DNA from: Candidatus Aenigmatarchaeota archaeon
Lineage (GTDB): Archaea > Aenigmatarchaeota > Aenigmatarchaeia > QMZP01
Length of the DNA stretch: 15,265 nt
Direction: 5' to 3'
Assembly (NCBI GenBank): GCA_030672315.1
Contig: DAOVGQ010000081.1
Coordinates: forward strand, 1 to 15,265
A program made the position numbers and the translations under genes. Below are positions 1-6,304 of the stretch, one piece after another. Position 1 is the stretch's first letter, and each line of letters starts with the position of its first letter. Under the pieces are notes generated by a model, which worked only from the letters and a program-made list of their open reading frames with translations, was not told the origin of the DNA and did no database searches.

Positions 1-295
1 GGGCATCGCGGGCAGCATACCTCCTGTGCATGACAGGCTGACCATGAAGGTCAGTCTCCTGGACAGGGTGGTCGGTACCAGGGAGGTAATAAAGGTGGAG
101 CAGATAAAGACAGGTGATGTCCTCATGCTCACCACAGGGACGGCCAGGACAGTGGGAACAGTCACATCGGCCAGGCCTGAAAGCATCGAGGCTGCACTGA
201 AGATACCAATCTGTGCAAAGGCGGGAGACAGGATAGCTATATCAAGGCAGGTCCATGGTAGATGGCGCCTGATTGGGTGGGGGAAGCTTCAGTAG
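1..295 (+). CDS. Translation initiation factor aIF2 subunit gamma, C-terminal part (5' truncated by window edge)
   Basis: This is the C-terminal end of the GTP-binding subunit of archaeal initiation factor 2, which carries initiator Met-tRNA to the small ribosomal subunit. The reading frame is open from base 2, so the gene starts outside the window and the GTG at 26 is an internal Val. The visible 98 residues read GIAGSIPPVHDRLTMKVSLL and continue through LLDRVVG, a segment on hydrophobic beta strands, and end in AGDRIAISRQ and GRWRLIGWGKLQ. This pattern (PPV, LLDRVVG, GDRxAISR, WRLIGxG) is the conserved eIF2-gamma C-terminal beta-barrel (the eIF2_C domain). The GTPase domain is not in the window. 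The gene ends at TAG 293-295 and converges on the minus-strand operon. The C-terminal motif match is strong, and EF-Tu/SelB-type relatives lack this ending. Confidence 0.9.
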   Translation, partial: GIAGSIPPVHDRLTMKVSLLDRVVGTREVIKVEQIKTGDVLMLTTGTARTVGTVTSARPESIEAALKIPICAKAGDRIAISRQVHGRWRLIGWGKLQ

Positions 296-323
296 TATGA
301 CAAAAGCAAACGAGTAAGCAGGG

Positions 324-437
324 TTATCGGGACTGTTCTTTCCTGCCCTTTATCTTCCTGTGGGGGACCTCACGCTTGTAGACGGCCCTGTAGCGCTTCT
401 TCCTTCTCTCGAAGTGTTCCTGTTTTTCCTCTGGCAT
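324..437 (-). CDS. Possible small, highly basic protein (37 aa), unknown function
   Basis: A 37-codon open frame runs from ATG at 437 to TAA at 324 on the minus strand. The product is strongly basic, with 15 Lys/Arg in 37 residues, beginning MPEEKQEHFERRKKRY. Such composition is typical of small nucleic-acid- or ribosome-binding proteins, but I do not recognise a family. It lies 47 bases downstream of the 887-residue surface protein on the same strand, so it could be read from the same transcript. An AAGGAGG sequence sits at 478-484, just after the upstream stop, but it is about 40 bases from this ATG, too far to be its ribosome site. No good site is seen close to the ATG. An in-frame stop just before the ATG rules out a longer version. 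It may be a chance frame; conservation elsewhere would decide. Confidence 0.35.
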   Translation of the reverse strand: MPEEKQEHFERRKKRYRAVYKREVPHRKIKGRKEQSR

Positions 438-484
438 GGATTAAGTACACCCCAGTCTGGATCTTAGAATTCTGACTTCCTCCT

Positions 485-3148
485 TCACACAGGCTGTGGC
501 CCTTTACTTGTTAGCTTGAAATAGAATATTACTGCATACAGAACTATCAGTATAATCACGCCCGCCAATATAAGCAATGACCACTGGAAGGGGCAGCCAT
601 CTTCATAGTACAGGCCGCTGCAGCAGTATCCTGAGGTTCTGATTTCCCCGCCGCAGAGGCATCCCTGAGGCGTGACCATTCCTAATTTAAATTCCGGGAC
701 GATGAGACCTTCCCCACAGATACCCGATGCGCATTCCTCATCGACTTCCCCGTCACAGTCGTTGTCAAGGCCGTCGCATAGTTCAGGGGCTGGCATCACA
801 GCACCCTGACACCCTCCCCAGAGACCGTAAACACATTGGGATATGCCGAACTTGCACAACCCTGCTTCTTCAGAGGGGCCGCAGGCCCTGGTGTCGCCAT
901 GCATGCACAGGCATGTTATTCCATCGTCTACAAGGCCGTTGCAGTCGTTGTCAAGGCCGTCGCACACCTCTGGCTCGGGGTCAGGGCCCTCACAGGGACC
1001 CCAAAAACCATTTACACAGGTCTGGTAGGAGGGCTTGCAGACTCCTTCCCTCTCGCATGCGTTCTGCTCTCCGCTGGTGCAGACCGGGCCGCCTCCTCCT
1101 CCTCCTCCGCCACCGTTGCCACCGTTGCCGTCGCCTTCCTCAATGCAGTCATTGCCGCTGACCTCGTATCCGGAGGGGCAGCCGCATGTTCCTGCCCGGT
1201 TGACAAGGGTTCCGTTGAAGCAGTATCGGGGCTTCTGGGTAGAACATTCTCCATAAAGCGTACCGTCAGAACAGGAGCCAGTGGCAGAGTATTCAGTGAA
1301 TCCTGTGACATTGAAGGTGAGATTACCACCAGAATAGCTGATTATCTGGCATATGCTAGATGCGCATGGTTGGTTATCTCTGAGCACCACGGGGTTGAGG
1401 AAGCTCAGGCTGTAGAGATGTATCCTCGCGGGAGCATTCATGAATGGGAGGAGGGTTGAGTTTATTTTTACAAGATTCTCTGATATTAGGGTGAATGGTG
1501 GATTCAGGTTTGTGCTGTAGGATATGTTAACGGGTTGGAGGAACTCTATCATGCCATAGGAGCTCTTCTCCAGTGTCATATCGACTATGTTTGTTGTATC
1601 AGCAACGTCTGTGAAGTTCGTGGTCCTGCCATCGTAGTAGTCAGCAGTTATAACCACGTCCCCTGCGCATCCGAGGTCTCCCGGCACGACGAGGAAATCC
1701 ACGTTGCCGTCACAGTTGTCATCTATGCCATTGCAAATCTCTGTTGCGTCGGGGTTTATGCTGGAATTGGTGTCGTTACAGTCCTGCGGGTTGCTTACAT
1801 ATCCGGAAGGTTGGGTGCAGGCATCTGTGGTGGAGGAAGAATCTCCGTAACCGTCCCCGTCGAAATCCCTGTAGAAAGTGGCTGTCAGGCCCTCGTCCAC
1901 ATCCCCGTCGCAGTCGTTGTCCAGGTTGTCGCAACTGGTCTCGGAGCCCGATTCATAGTTGCTGTTGTGGGCGAGATAAATCGTATCGTCGCAGTACGGG
2001 GTTGGCCACACACCTCCTGCAGGACAAGTTACATAGGAGCCTGCACAGACGCCAGCTTGATCTTGACAGAGATGTGTATGTACAAAGGGCACGCAGTCGC
2101 ACATATCCTCATCGATTTCACCGTTGCAGTCGTCATCAATGCCGTTAAGGGGGCATACCTCATCTGATAGGGGAGAGCCTCCATTATAGCACTGGCAATG
2201 GGTGGTTGCGACTGAATCCCCGCCTCCCACATCGTCTATTATGCCGTTGCAGTCGTCATCCTCCCTGTCACAAACCTCTTGCTCGGGGTATACAGCGCCG
2301 CTGCAAATTCCCCAGGTGCCTCCAGTGCAGATTTGCGTGCCATATTGGCAGATGCCTGTCTCATTAGCAGGGCCGCAGCTCTGAGTAAGGTCACCGGGCG
2401 TAGTAAAGTAGTCTGTGTTGCCATCGCAGTTGTTGTCTATATTGTCGCATATTTCCTGGGCTCCTGGGTTTATATTAATGTCAGTGTCGTCGCAGTCTCC
2501 TCCTCCGTTGGGACAGACTGGAGGGGTTCCGACAACTGTCATTGAAGAATCGCAGTAATCGTCAAGGTCGTCATCACATCCCTCATCGGTTTGGGTATTG
2601 CAGTCGTTGTCGTAGCTGTCGCAGAGCTCAGCATGCCCAGGGTAGCAGTTCGCACCGCAAGCCAAGGGATTGTCATCGCAGTCAACCGGACCACATATTC
2701 CGCCTTCGGGGCTGTAGCTGTCACCATCAGCATCTGTGCATCCAATCACATCCACTTGGGTCTGGCCAGGTATGTTGCTCTCGGATGACATTCCCTCGAA
2801 CATGTAGGTGCCTGACCAGGTATGGATCCCGGTCTGGGAGGGTGCCTGTAGAATATACTGGTATTGGGTGTCTTGGGCATTCTCAATGACAACTTTCTTG
2901 AGTAGACCTGTTTCACTGTCATTCAGGCCTCCGTTGTCCAGAATGACCCATGAATCTGGATAGTCTTCCTCGATGGCATAGTAATCCTCGGTGGCCTCGT
3001 CAACATCCACTGTTAGTGTAACGGTCAGCTGGTCACCAGGACTGAGCGTTGTGCTTGAGAAACCTCTGGTTACAGTGCCTGCCAAGGCAGAGGGTGACAA
3101 TAAAAACAGCACTAACAACAAGGAAGCCACGATCGCCTTTACATTCAT
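485..3148 (-). CDS. Large secreted, membrane-anchored surface protein with MopE-like (DNDCDG) repeats
   Basis: This is an 887-residue surface protein. Residues 1-23 are a signal peptide (LLLVLFLLSPSALAG). Residues about 24-136 form a beta-rich domain shared with the products at 3153-3650 and 10722-11747. Residues 137-485 and 690-805 carry eight Cys/Asp-rich motifs of the form CDxxDNDCDGxxDE, as in the MopE copper-binding repeat family. Four are preceded by a recurring Cys module (GxCxxGxQxCxxGxWGxC) near 251-306, 350-419, 690-743 and 748-805. Residues about 497-627 are a beta domain (YGMIEFLQPV to FTEYSA) with several Asn-X-Ser/Thr sites. A poly-Gly linker covers 672-687. A single membrane span lies at about 855-877, with a short Lys-containing cytoplasmic tail. 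The start ATG lies four bases after the stop of the upstream gene, implying coupling. Binding of Ca2+ or Cu is inferred from the motif. The substrate or partner is unknown. Confidence 0.88.
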   Translation of the reverse strand: MNVKAIVASLLLVLFLLSPSALAGTVTRGFSSTTLSPGDQLTVTLTVDVDEATEDYYAIEEDYPDSWVILDNGGLNDSETGLLKKVVIENAQDTQYQYILQAPSQTGIHTWSGTYMFEGMSSESNIPGQTQVDVIGCTDADGDSYSPEGGICGPVDCDDNPLACGANCYPGHAELCDSYDNDCNTQTDEGCDDDLDDYCDSSMTVVGTPPVCPNGGGDCDDTDININPGAQEICDNIDNNCDGNTDYFTTPGDLTQSCGPANETGICQYGTQICTGGTWGICSGAVYPEQEVCDREDDDCNGIIDDVGGGDSVATTHCQCYNGGSPLSDEVCPLNGIDDDCNGEIDEDMCDCVPFVHTHLCQDQAGVCAGSYVTCPAGGVWPTPYCDDTIYLAHNSNYESGSETSCDNLDNDCDGDVDEGLTATFYRDFDGDGYGDSSSTTDACTQPSGYVSNPQDCNDTNSSINPDATEICNGIDDNCDGNVDFLVVPGDLGCAGDVVITADYYDGRTTNFTDVADTTNIVDMTLEKSSYGMIEFLQPVNISYSTNLNPPFTLISENLVKINSTLLPFMNAPARIHLYSLSFLNPVVLRDNQPCASSICQIISYSGGNLTFNVTGFTEYSATGSCSDGTLYGECSTQKPRYCFNGTLVNRAGTCGCPSGYEVSGNDCIEEGDGNGGNGGGGGGGGGPVCTSGEQNACEREGVCKPSYQTCVNGFWGPCEGPDPEPEVCDGLDNDCNGLVDDGITCLCMHGDTRACGPSEEAGLCKFGISQCVYGLWGGCQGAVMPAPELCDGLDNDCDGEVDEECASGICGEGLIVPEFKLGMVTPQGCLCGGEIRTSGYCCSGLYYEDGCPFQWSLLILAGVIILIVLYAVIFYFKLTSKGPQPV
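734..964 (-). repeat. Duplicated Cys module / DNDCDG unit in the surface-protein gene
   Basis: The two last MopE-like units of the 887-residue protein are near-duplicates at DNA level. A perfect 23-bp direct repeat, starting cagtcgttgtcaaggccg on the plus strand, occurs at 756-778 and 942-964, exactly 186 bases (62 codons) apart. A diverged copy occurs near 1912. The in-frame spacing indicates module duplication within the coding sequence; it is not an independent repeat element. Confidence 0.8.
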
Positions 3149-3152
3149 ATTA

Positions 3153-3650
3153 TCATCTGAACTTCTTCAGAATTATGAGGGCAGCCGCGGCGCTAGCAAG
3201 AACCACTACCAGGAGTATCCATATGGTGTCCGTGGAGAAAGAAGCCACTGATACTGTGTTCTGGCCTGTAATGGGCACTGCGCTCCCCATGCCCCCGAAC
3301 ATGTACTCCCCTGAGAACGAATACGTTCCCTCTTCTGAAGGCGCCCGAAGGGTATAGGTGAACTGCGTGTTCTGGGCCCCCTCAATAATAACGTACTTCC
3401 AGTGACCTGCATGCTCGATGGAACCTGAACCGGAATCAACAACCTCCCAGCCAGAGGGGTATAAATCATCTATTGCGTAGTAGTCAGGACCTCCTGAGAC
3501 GTCAACATAAAGTGTCACGGCAAGGGTTCCTCCTGGAGCAACAGATGCGGGAGAGAGAGTCCTGGTAACACTGGCCGCACTTACACATGGTAATAAAAAA
3601 ACAATTGCGAGTGCGCAGGAGAAAAATGCATTCCAATATCTCATATACAT
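3153..3650 (-). CDS. Small membrane-anchored surface protein: single copy of the shared N-terminal domain
   Basis: This 165-residue protein has a signal peptide (about residues 1-26, ending PCVSA), one beta-rich domain (about 27-137) and a C-terminal membrane span (142-161) ending in the basic tail KKFR. The domain matches the N-termini of the 887- and 341-residue proteins. All three share VTR near the mature N-terminus, an LxVTLxVDV strand, a Tyr-Ala-Ile/Leu segment followed by a Pro and W-V/E-V, an ENAQDTQ/GAQNTQ block, an APS/APN turn, and an EYMFxGM/EYLFEGM block. It is thus a minimal version: the shared domain mounted directly on a membrane anchor. The ATG at 3650 is used here; a second ATG at 3644 is possible. 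It is the promoter-proximal gene of an operon with the 887-residue protein. Function is unknown; export and anchoring are well supported. Confidence 0.85.
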   Translation of the reverse strand: MYMRYWNAFFSCALAIVFLLPCVSAASVTRTLSPASVAPGGTLAVTLYVDVSGGPDYYAIDDLYPSGWEVVDSGSGSIEHAGHWKYVIIEGAQNTQFTYTLRAPSEEGTYSFSGEYMFGGMGSAVPITGQNTVSVASFSTDTIWILLVVVLASAAAALIILKKFR

Positions 3651-3660
3651 TATTTTATTT

Positions 3661-3705
3661 AATTATATATAAAAATAAATTACCATTACAGACTATTTAA
3701 AATTT
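3661..3705 (-). promoter_or_regulatory. Promoter region of the surface-protein operon (two TATA-like candidates)
   Basis: On the minus strand two archaeal TATA-like elements precede the ATG at 3650/3644. TTTTAAATAG at about 3693-3702 would give a short leader. TTTTTATATATAA at about 3663-3675 lies about 22-27 bases from the ATG codons and would give an almost leaderless message. The region is much more A/T-rich than the flanking genes. No strong ribosome-binding site is seen before the ATG, which favours the leaderless reading. Confidence 0.5.
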
Positions 3706-3733
3706 ACTATTTTTGTTAAATGTAATGGTAATT
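3678..3733. repeat. Perfect 13-bp inverted repeat in the divergent intergenic region
   Basis: The arms are AATTACCATTACA at 3678-3690 and TGTAATGGTAATT at 3721-3733. They are exact reverse complements separated by 30 bases. They bracket the TTTTAAATA candidate promoter of the minus-strand surface operon and lie upstream of the divergent methyltransferase gene. The layout resembles a pair of operator half-sites or a paired binding site for a dimeric regulator. It could also fold as a weak A/T-rich hairpin. Confidence 0.6.
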
Positions 3734-3803
3734 GAAGTGCCTTAATTGCACCCAGCCCTTGCCTCCACAGCCCAATGGCCTCCATGAGCTGCGGCATGGG
3801 AAC

Positions 3804-3828
3804 ATCATAATAATTAAGTTAATCAAAT
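3804..3828 (+). promoter_or_regulatory. Likely promoter of the methyltransferase gene
   Basis: An A/T-rich segment (CATAATAATTAAGTTAATC) starts about 31 bases before the ATG at 3836. Its TAATAATTAA part is centred near 3813, at the spacing expected for an archaeal TATA box with a leaderless transcript. The exact box cannot be chosen by eye. Confidence 0.35.
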
Positions 3829-3835
3829 ATTAAGC

Positions 3836-5002
3836 ATGCCAGAACAATTCAAAATCCAGGAGAAGCTGGAATGGGGCCACCTGGCCACATTCATCCCGAA
3901 CAAGGCCCTGCCTGTCTACAACTGGTTCTACTACAAGGAGGGCTTCTCCAGGGAGCTGGTCATGCGTCTCCTGCAGATGTTCTCACCAGGGAAGGGGGAC
4001 TGGATTCTCGACCCGTTCTGCGGGGTCGGAACGACCCAGCTGGCCTGCCTGGAGTCAGGGGTGAACTCGGTGGGGTTTGATACACATCCCGTGGCGGTGT
4101 TTGCATCCAGGGCCAAGCTCAGGCCCTATAAAACAGGGAAGCTCAGGGGTGAAGCATCCAGGGTTCTCAAAACCAGGTACCAGAGGCCAGGTAAGAGCCT
4201 GAAGCATGCCCTGATAAACAGGGCCTTTCCCCCGAGGCTGCTTGAACAGGTTATCTTCTACAGGGATGAGATACTGGAGGTCAGGGAGCCTGCAGCAAGG
4301 GACTTCCTCATGCTGGCCCTCATGAACGTGGCAGTGAAGTCCAGCTACCTCTGGAAGGACGGTGCGGTCCTCAAGATAAGGAAGAAGCCCGTTCCACCCA
4401 TCAAGGATATGCTGAGGCGCCAGGTAGGGAGGATGCTCAGGGACCTGGAGGGGTTTCCCGGGACAGGGGCCAGGGTTGTTGTGGACTTCGGGGATGCCAG
4501 GAACATCCCCCTGGAGGACGGCTCTGTAAGTGCAGTGATTACCTCGCCGCCCTATCTGAACAAGATTGAGTATACCAGGATTTATGAGGTGGAGCAGGAA
4601 CTCTTCCTGAAGCATGTGGCCCCTTCCCCTCCTGTAAGGACATTCATCGGCCTGGGCCTCGACAGGCTAGAAAGGGATGCCGGCCTCCTGGCAGGGATTC
4701 TTGATGCTGAAACCGTAAACAAGCTTCCCAGGGAGGCATGCCCCTATTTTGTGGACATGGCCCAGGCCATAAGGGAGCTCCACAGGGTGTGCAGGCCCGG
4801 AGGCCGTGTCGGCCTTGTTGTCGGGAACGGCTGCTTCCCGGACGGAGTGGTGGAATCGGATGTCCTGCTCTCCCGTATAGCAGATGGTGTGGGTTTCGAG
4901 GTGGACAGGATAGTGGTCCTCAACAAGAGGTGGTGCACCAGGAAGAGGACCGAGAAGGTCGGGCTGGCAAGGGAGAGCATCCTGTTGTGGAGAAAACCAT
5001 AA
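3836..5002 (+). CDS. Orphan site-specific DNA methyltransferase (amino-MTase, N4-cytosine or N6-adenine type)
   Basis: This 388-residue SAM-dependent methyltransferase probably methylates an exocyclic amino group in DNA. The SAM-binding motif I is ILDPFCGVGTT (residues about 57-67), followed by SVGFDTHPVAV (acidic motif II region, about 78-88). The catalytic motif IV is TSPPY (236-240), the form typical of N4-cytosine enzymes, though also seen in some N6-adenine enzymes. A Gly-rich CRPGGRVGLVVG strand (319-330) follows. Motif I precedes motif IV with about 170 residues between, which could contain a target-recognition region. No restriction endonuclease gene lies next to it, so it is an orphan, possibly regulatory or a remnant of a restriction-modification system. 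An RNA methyltransferase role is less likely but not excluded. The ATG at 3836 has no ribosome site. An A/T-rich stretch about 25 bases upstream fits a leaderless message. It ends one base from the convergent rhomboid gene. Confidence 0.82.
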   Translation: MPEQFKIQEKLEWGHLATFIPNKALPVYNWFYYKEGFSRELVMRLLQMFSPGKGDWILDPFCGVGTTQLACLESGVNSVGFDTHPVAVFASRAKLRPYKTGKLRGEASRVLKTRYQRPGKSLKHALINRAFPPRLLEQVIFYRDEILEVREPAARDFLMLALMNVAVKSSYLWKDGAVLKIRKKPVPPIKDMLRRQVGRMLRDLEGFPGTGARVVVDFGDARNIPLEDGSVSAVITSPPYLNKIEYTRIYEVEQELFLKHVAPSPPVRTFIGLGLDRLERDAGLLAGILDAETVNKLPREACPYFVDMAQAIRELHRVCRPGGRVGLVVGNGCFPDGVVESDVLLSRIADGVGFEVDRIVVLNKRWCTRKRTEKVGLARESILLWRKP

Positions 5003-5003
5003 T

Positions 5004-5675
5004 CTACCTCTCTGGGAAGATTCCCTCAGCCAGCTTGAACGGTTCCGTGGGTTTGTGCCTACTCTTGTAGATTCTTCCTGCCAGGTAGCCGAAGACGAAG
5101 CCGCCTATGTGGGCCCAGAAGGCGATGCCTGAACCGATTCCTCCGACAAGGCTTATTGTGCCGAATATGAGCTGCATGACAAACCAGATGCCTATAAGGA
5201 CATAGGCAGGTATTCTGTATATCATATAGAAGGGGCCGATTGCACGGACCTTGACCCTGGGGAAGATTGCAAGGTAGGCCCCCAGGATGCCGGATATGGC
5301 TCCTGAAGCGCCAATGGCTGGAACTGCAGAGCCTGGATTGCTGAGGAAGTGTACAAAACTGGCGCACAGGCCGGCAAAAAGGTAGAAGAGAATATATCTT
5401 GCCCGGCCGAACCTGTCCTCCACGTTGTCGCCATATATATAGAGGAAGAGCATGTTGCCAAAGATGTGGTCAATTCCGCCGTGGAGGAACATGCTTGTGA
5501 GTAGTGTGGCAAGGGCGAATTTGGCTGGGGTAAAACCCCAGGCCAGGATGATGTTCTCGAAATCAAAGAGGCTCCAGATGAATACCACAACATTGATTAT
5601 AATAAGGGCTGTGGTGACAAGGGGCCAGGTTTCGGGGGGGTTCTCGTCCTTGTAGGGAAGAAACTGGCCTTTCAT
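5004..5675 (-). CDS. Rhomboid-family intramembrane serine protease
   Basis: This 223-residue polytopic membrane protein would cleave single-pass membrane proteins within or near their membrane span. The nucleophile is Ser124 in IGASGAISG (121-129) and the partner is His189 in FWAHIGGFVFGYLAG, forming the Ser-His dyad. The oxyanion-stabilising region FLHGGIDHIFGNM (63-75) supplies His70 and Asn74. About six membrane helices are visible, with a short cytoplasmic N-terminus rich in Asp/Glu/Pro and a basic tail after the last helix. The ATG at 5675 overlaps the stop of the upstream gene by four bases (ATGA), so the two are translationally coupled. It converges with the methyltransferase gene with one base between stop codons. 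Natural substrates are unknown; this window encodes several single-pass surface proteins that could be candidates. Confidence 0.92.
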   Translation of the reverse strand: MKGQFLPYKDENPPETWPLVTTALIIINVVVFIWSLFDFENIILAWGFTPAKFALATLLTSMFLHGGIDHIFGNMLFLYIYGDNVEDRFGRARYILFYLFAGLCASFVHFLSNPGSAVPAIGASGAISGILGAYLAIFPRVKVRAIGPFYMIYRIPAYVLIGIWFVMQLIFGTISLVGGIGSGIAFWAHIGGFVFGYLAGRIYKSRHKPTEPFKLAEGIFPER

Positions 5676-6256
5676 GAACCAAACCCCTTTATTATCCTGG
5701 ACCTTATGCTGTCAAAGGTCTTCTCAAGGGTGGCCTCCTTGATGTTGCAGACAGCGTCTCTCTCCTTGAAGAGTATTATAATCTCATCGAGCTTGTCTTT
5801 CAGCCTGCTTGTGTGCTCGTCAAGGACCCTGAGCTCATGGGTACCCTTACCTGAGGAGAGGAGCTCCTTGTGGAGGCCCTCGATTCCCTTGAACAGGTTT
5901 CCCAGGCTGGTCAGAATCCTGTAGTCGTAGTCAACCACCATTTCGAGCCATTTCCGGGACTTTTCCCTGTCCCATTTAAAGGCCCTGGCCTTTATCTCGT
6001 CAGAGAACATGTCAATCTCGTCCCTGAGGCCCTCGAAGTCTTTAAGGAGCAGGTCCCTGTGGAGCTCGAATGCTGTCTCCAGGATGTTGAACATGACACT
6101 CTTGCAAACCCTGAGGTTCTCTACCAGGAGGCTGCAGAATATCTCATCTGTCCTGTGGGCCATGTTCTCGGTGGAGTAGTCATAGCCGGGAATGAATTTT
6201 TTCAGGGAGTCTATCTTCATGGTCCTGGTCTTCATAGTTATGTTCCACTCACTCAT
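5672..6256 (-). CDS. Hypothetical helical protein coupled to the rhomboid protease
   Basis: This 194-residue protein has no family I recognise. It lacks a signal peptide and membrane spans and is predicted mostly alpha-helical and charged. Heptad-like patterns near residues 60-130 and 140-175 are compatible with a helical bundle or coiled coil. Three Cys residues occur (41, 51, 170). It is the first gene of a two-gene operon: its stop overlaps the start of the rhomboid protease by four bases, suggesting a related job or shared regulation. The ATG at 6256 has no clear ribosome site but lies about 24 bases from an A/T-rich TATA-like element, so the message is probably leaderless. Real coding is supported by length, coupling and promoter placement; function is not. 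Confidence 0.7.
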   Translation of the reverse strand: MSEWNITMKTRTMKIDSLKKFIPGYDYSTENMAHRTDEIFCSLLVENLRVCKSVMFNILETAFELHRDLLLKDFEGLRDEIDMFSDEIKARAFKWDREKSRKWLEMVVDYDYRILTSLGNLFKGIEGLHKELLSSGKGTHELRVLDEHTSRLKDKLDEIIILFKERDAVCNIKEATLEKTFDSIRSRIIKGFGS

Positions 6257-6273
6257 GCTAAATAATTTGTTTT

Positions 6274-6287
6274 GTTTATTAAAAACA
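6274..6287. promoter_or_regulatory. Bidirectional TATA-like promoter element
   Basis: The divergent genes starting at 6256 (-) and 6305 (+) share one near-symmetric A/T element, GTTTATTAAAAAC on the plus strand. Its centre, near 6280, is about 24-25 bases from both start codons, the archaeal TATA-to-start distance for leaderless messages. This symmetry supports the GTG at 6305 as the start of the plus-strand hydrolase gene. Confidence 0.5.
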
Positions 6288-6304
6288 GTTTACAAATCTC
6301 TTGT

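Noticed and set aside
734..964. Spaced 23-bp repeats considered as a CRISPR-like array
   Set aside because: Only two perfect copies, 186 bases apart and in frame within a coding sequence; the spacing and translation show protein-module duplication.
836..2167. Long plus-strand open frames (about 200 codons each) antisense to the 887-residue surface protein
   Set aside because: They are produced by the biased Asp/Cys/Gly codons of the repeats read in reverse. They show runs of Val/Ala or Arg/His with no domain pattern, and the minus-strand frame has signal peptide, domains and membrane anchor.
3775..3810. Eleven-codon frame (ATG 3775 to TAA 3810) before the methyltransferase gene as an upstream control ORF
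   Set aside because: Very short, no ribosome site, and the likely promoter of the downstream gene lies at or after its end, so it would not be on the same transcript.
3734..3835. Search for a tRNA or structured RNA in the intergenic regions (also 296-484, 10616-10721 and 11748-11983)
   Set aside because: No cloverleaf, T-loop GTTCRA pattern or strong long stem was found by eye; only the 13-bp inverted repeat and a short G/C hairpin stand out.
6272..6304. TTG 6272 as the start of the membrane-tethered hydrolase
   Set aside because: It lies at the edge of the TATA-like element and would place the promoter inside the gene; GTG 6305 fits the leaderless spacing and still keeps the whole membrane segment.
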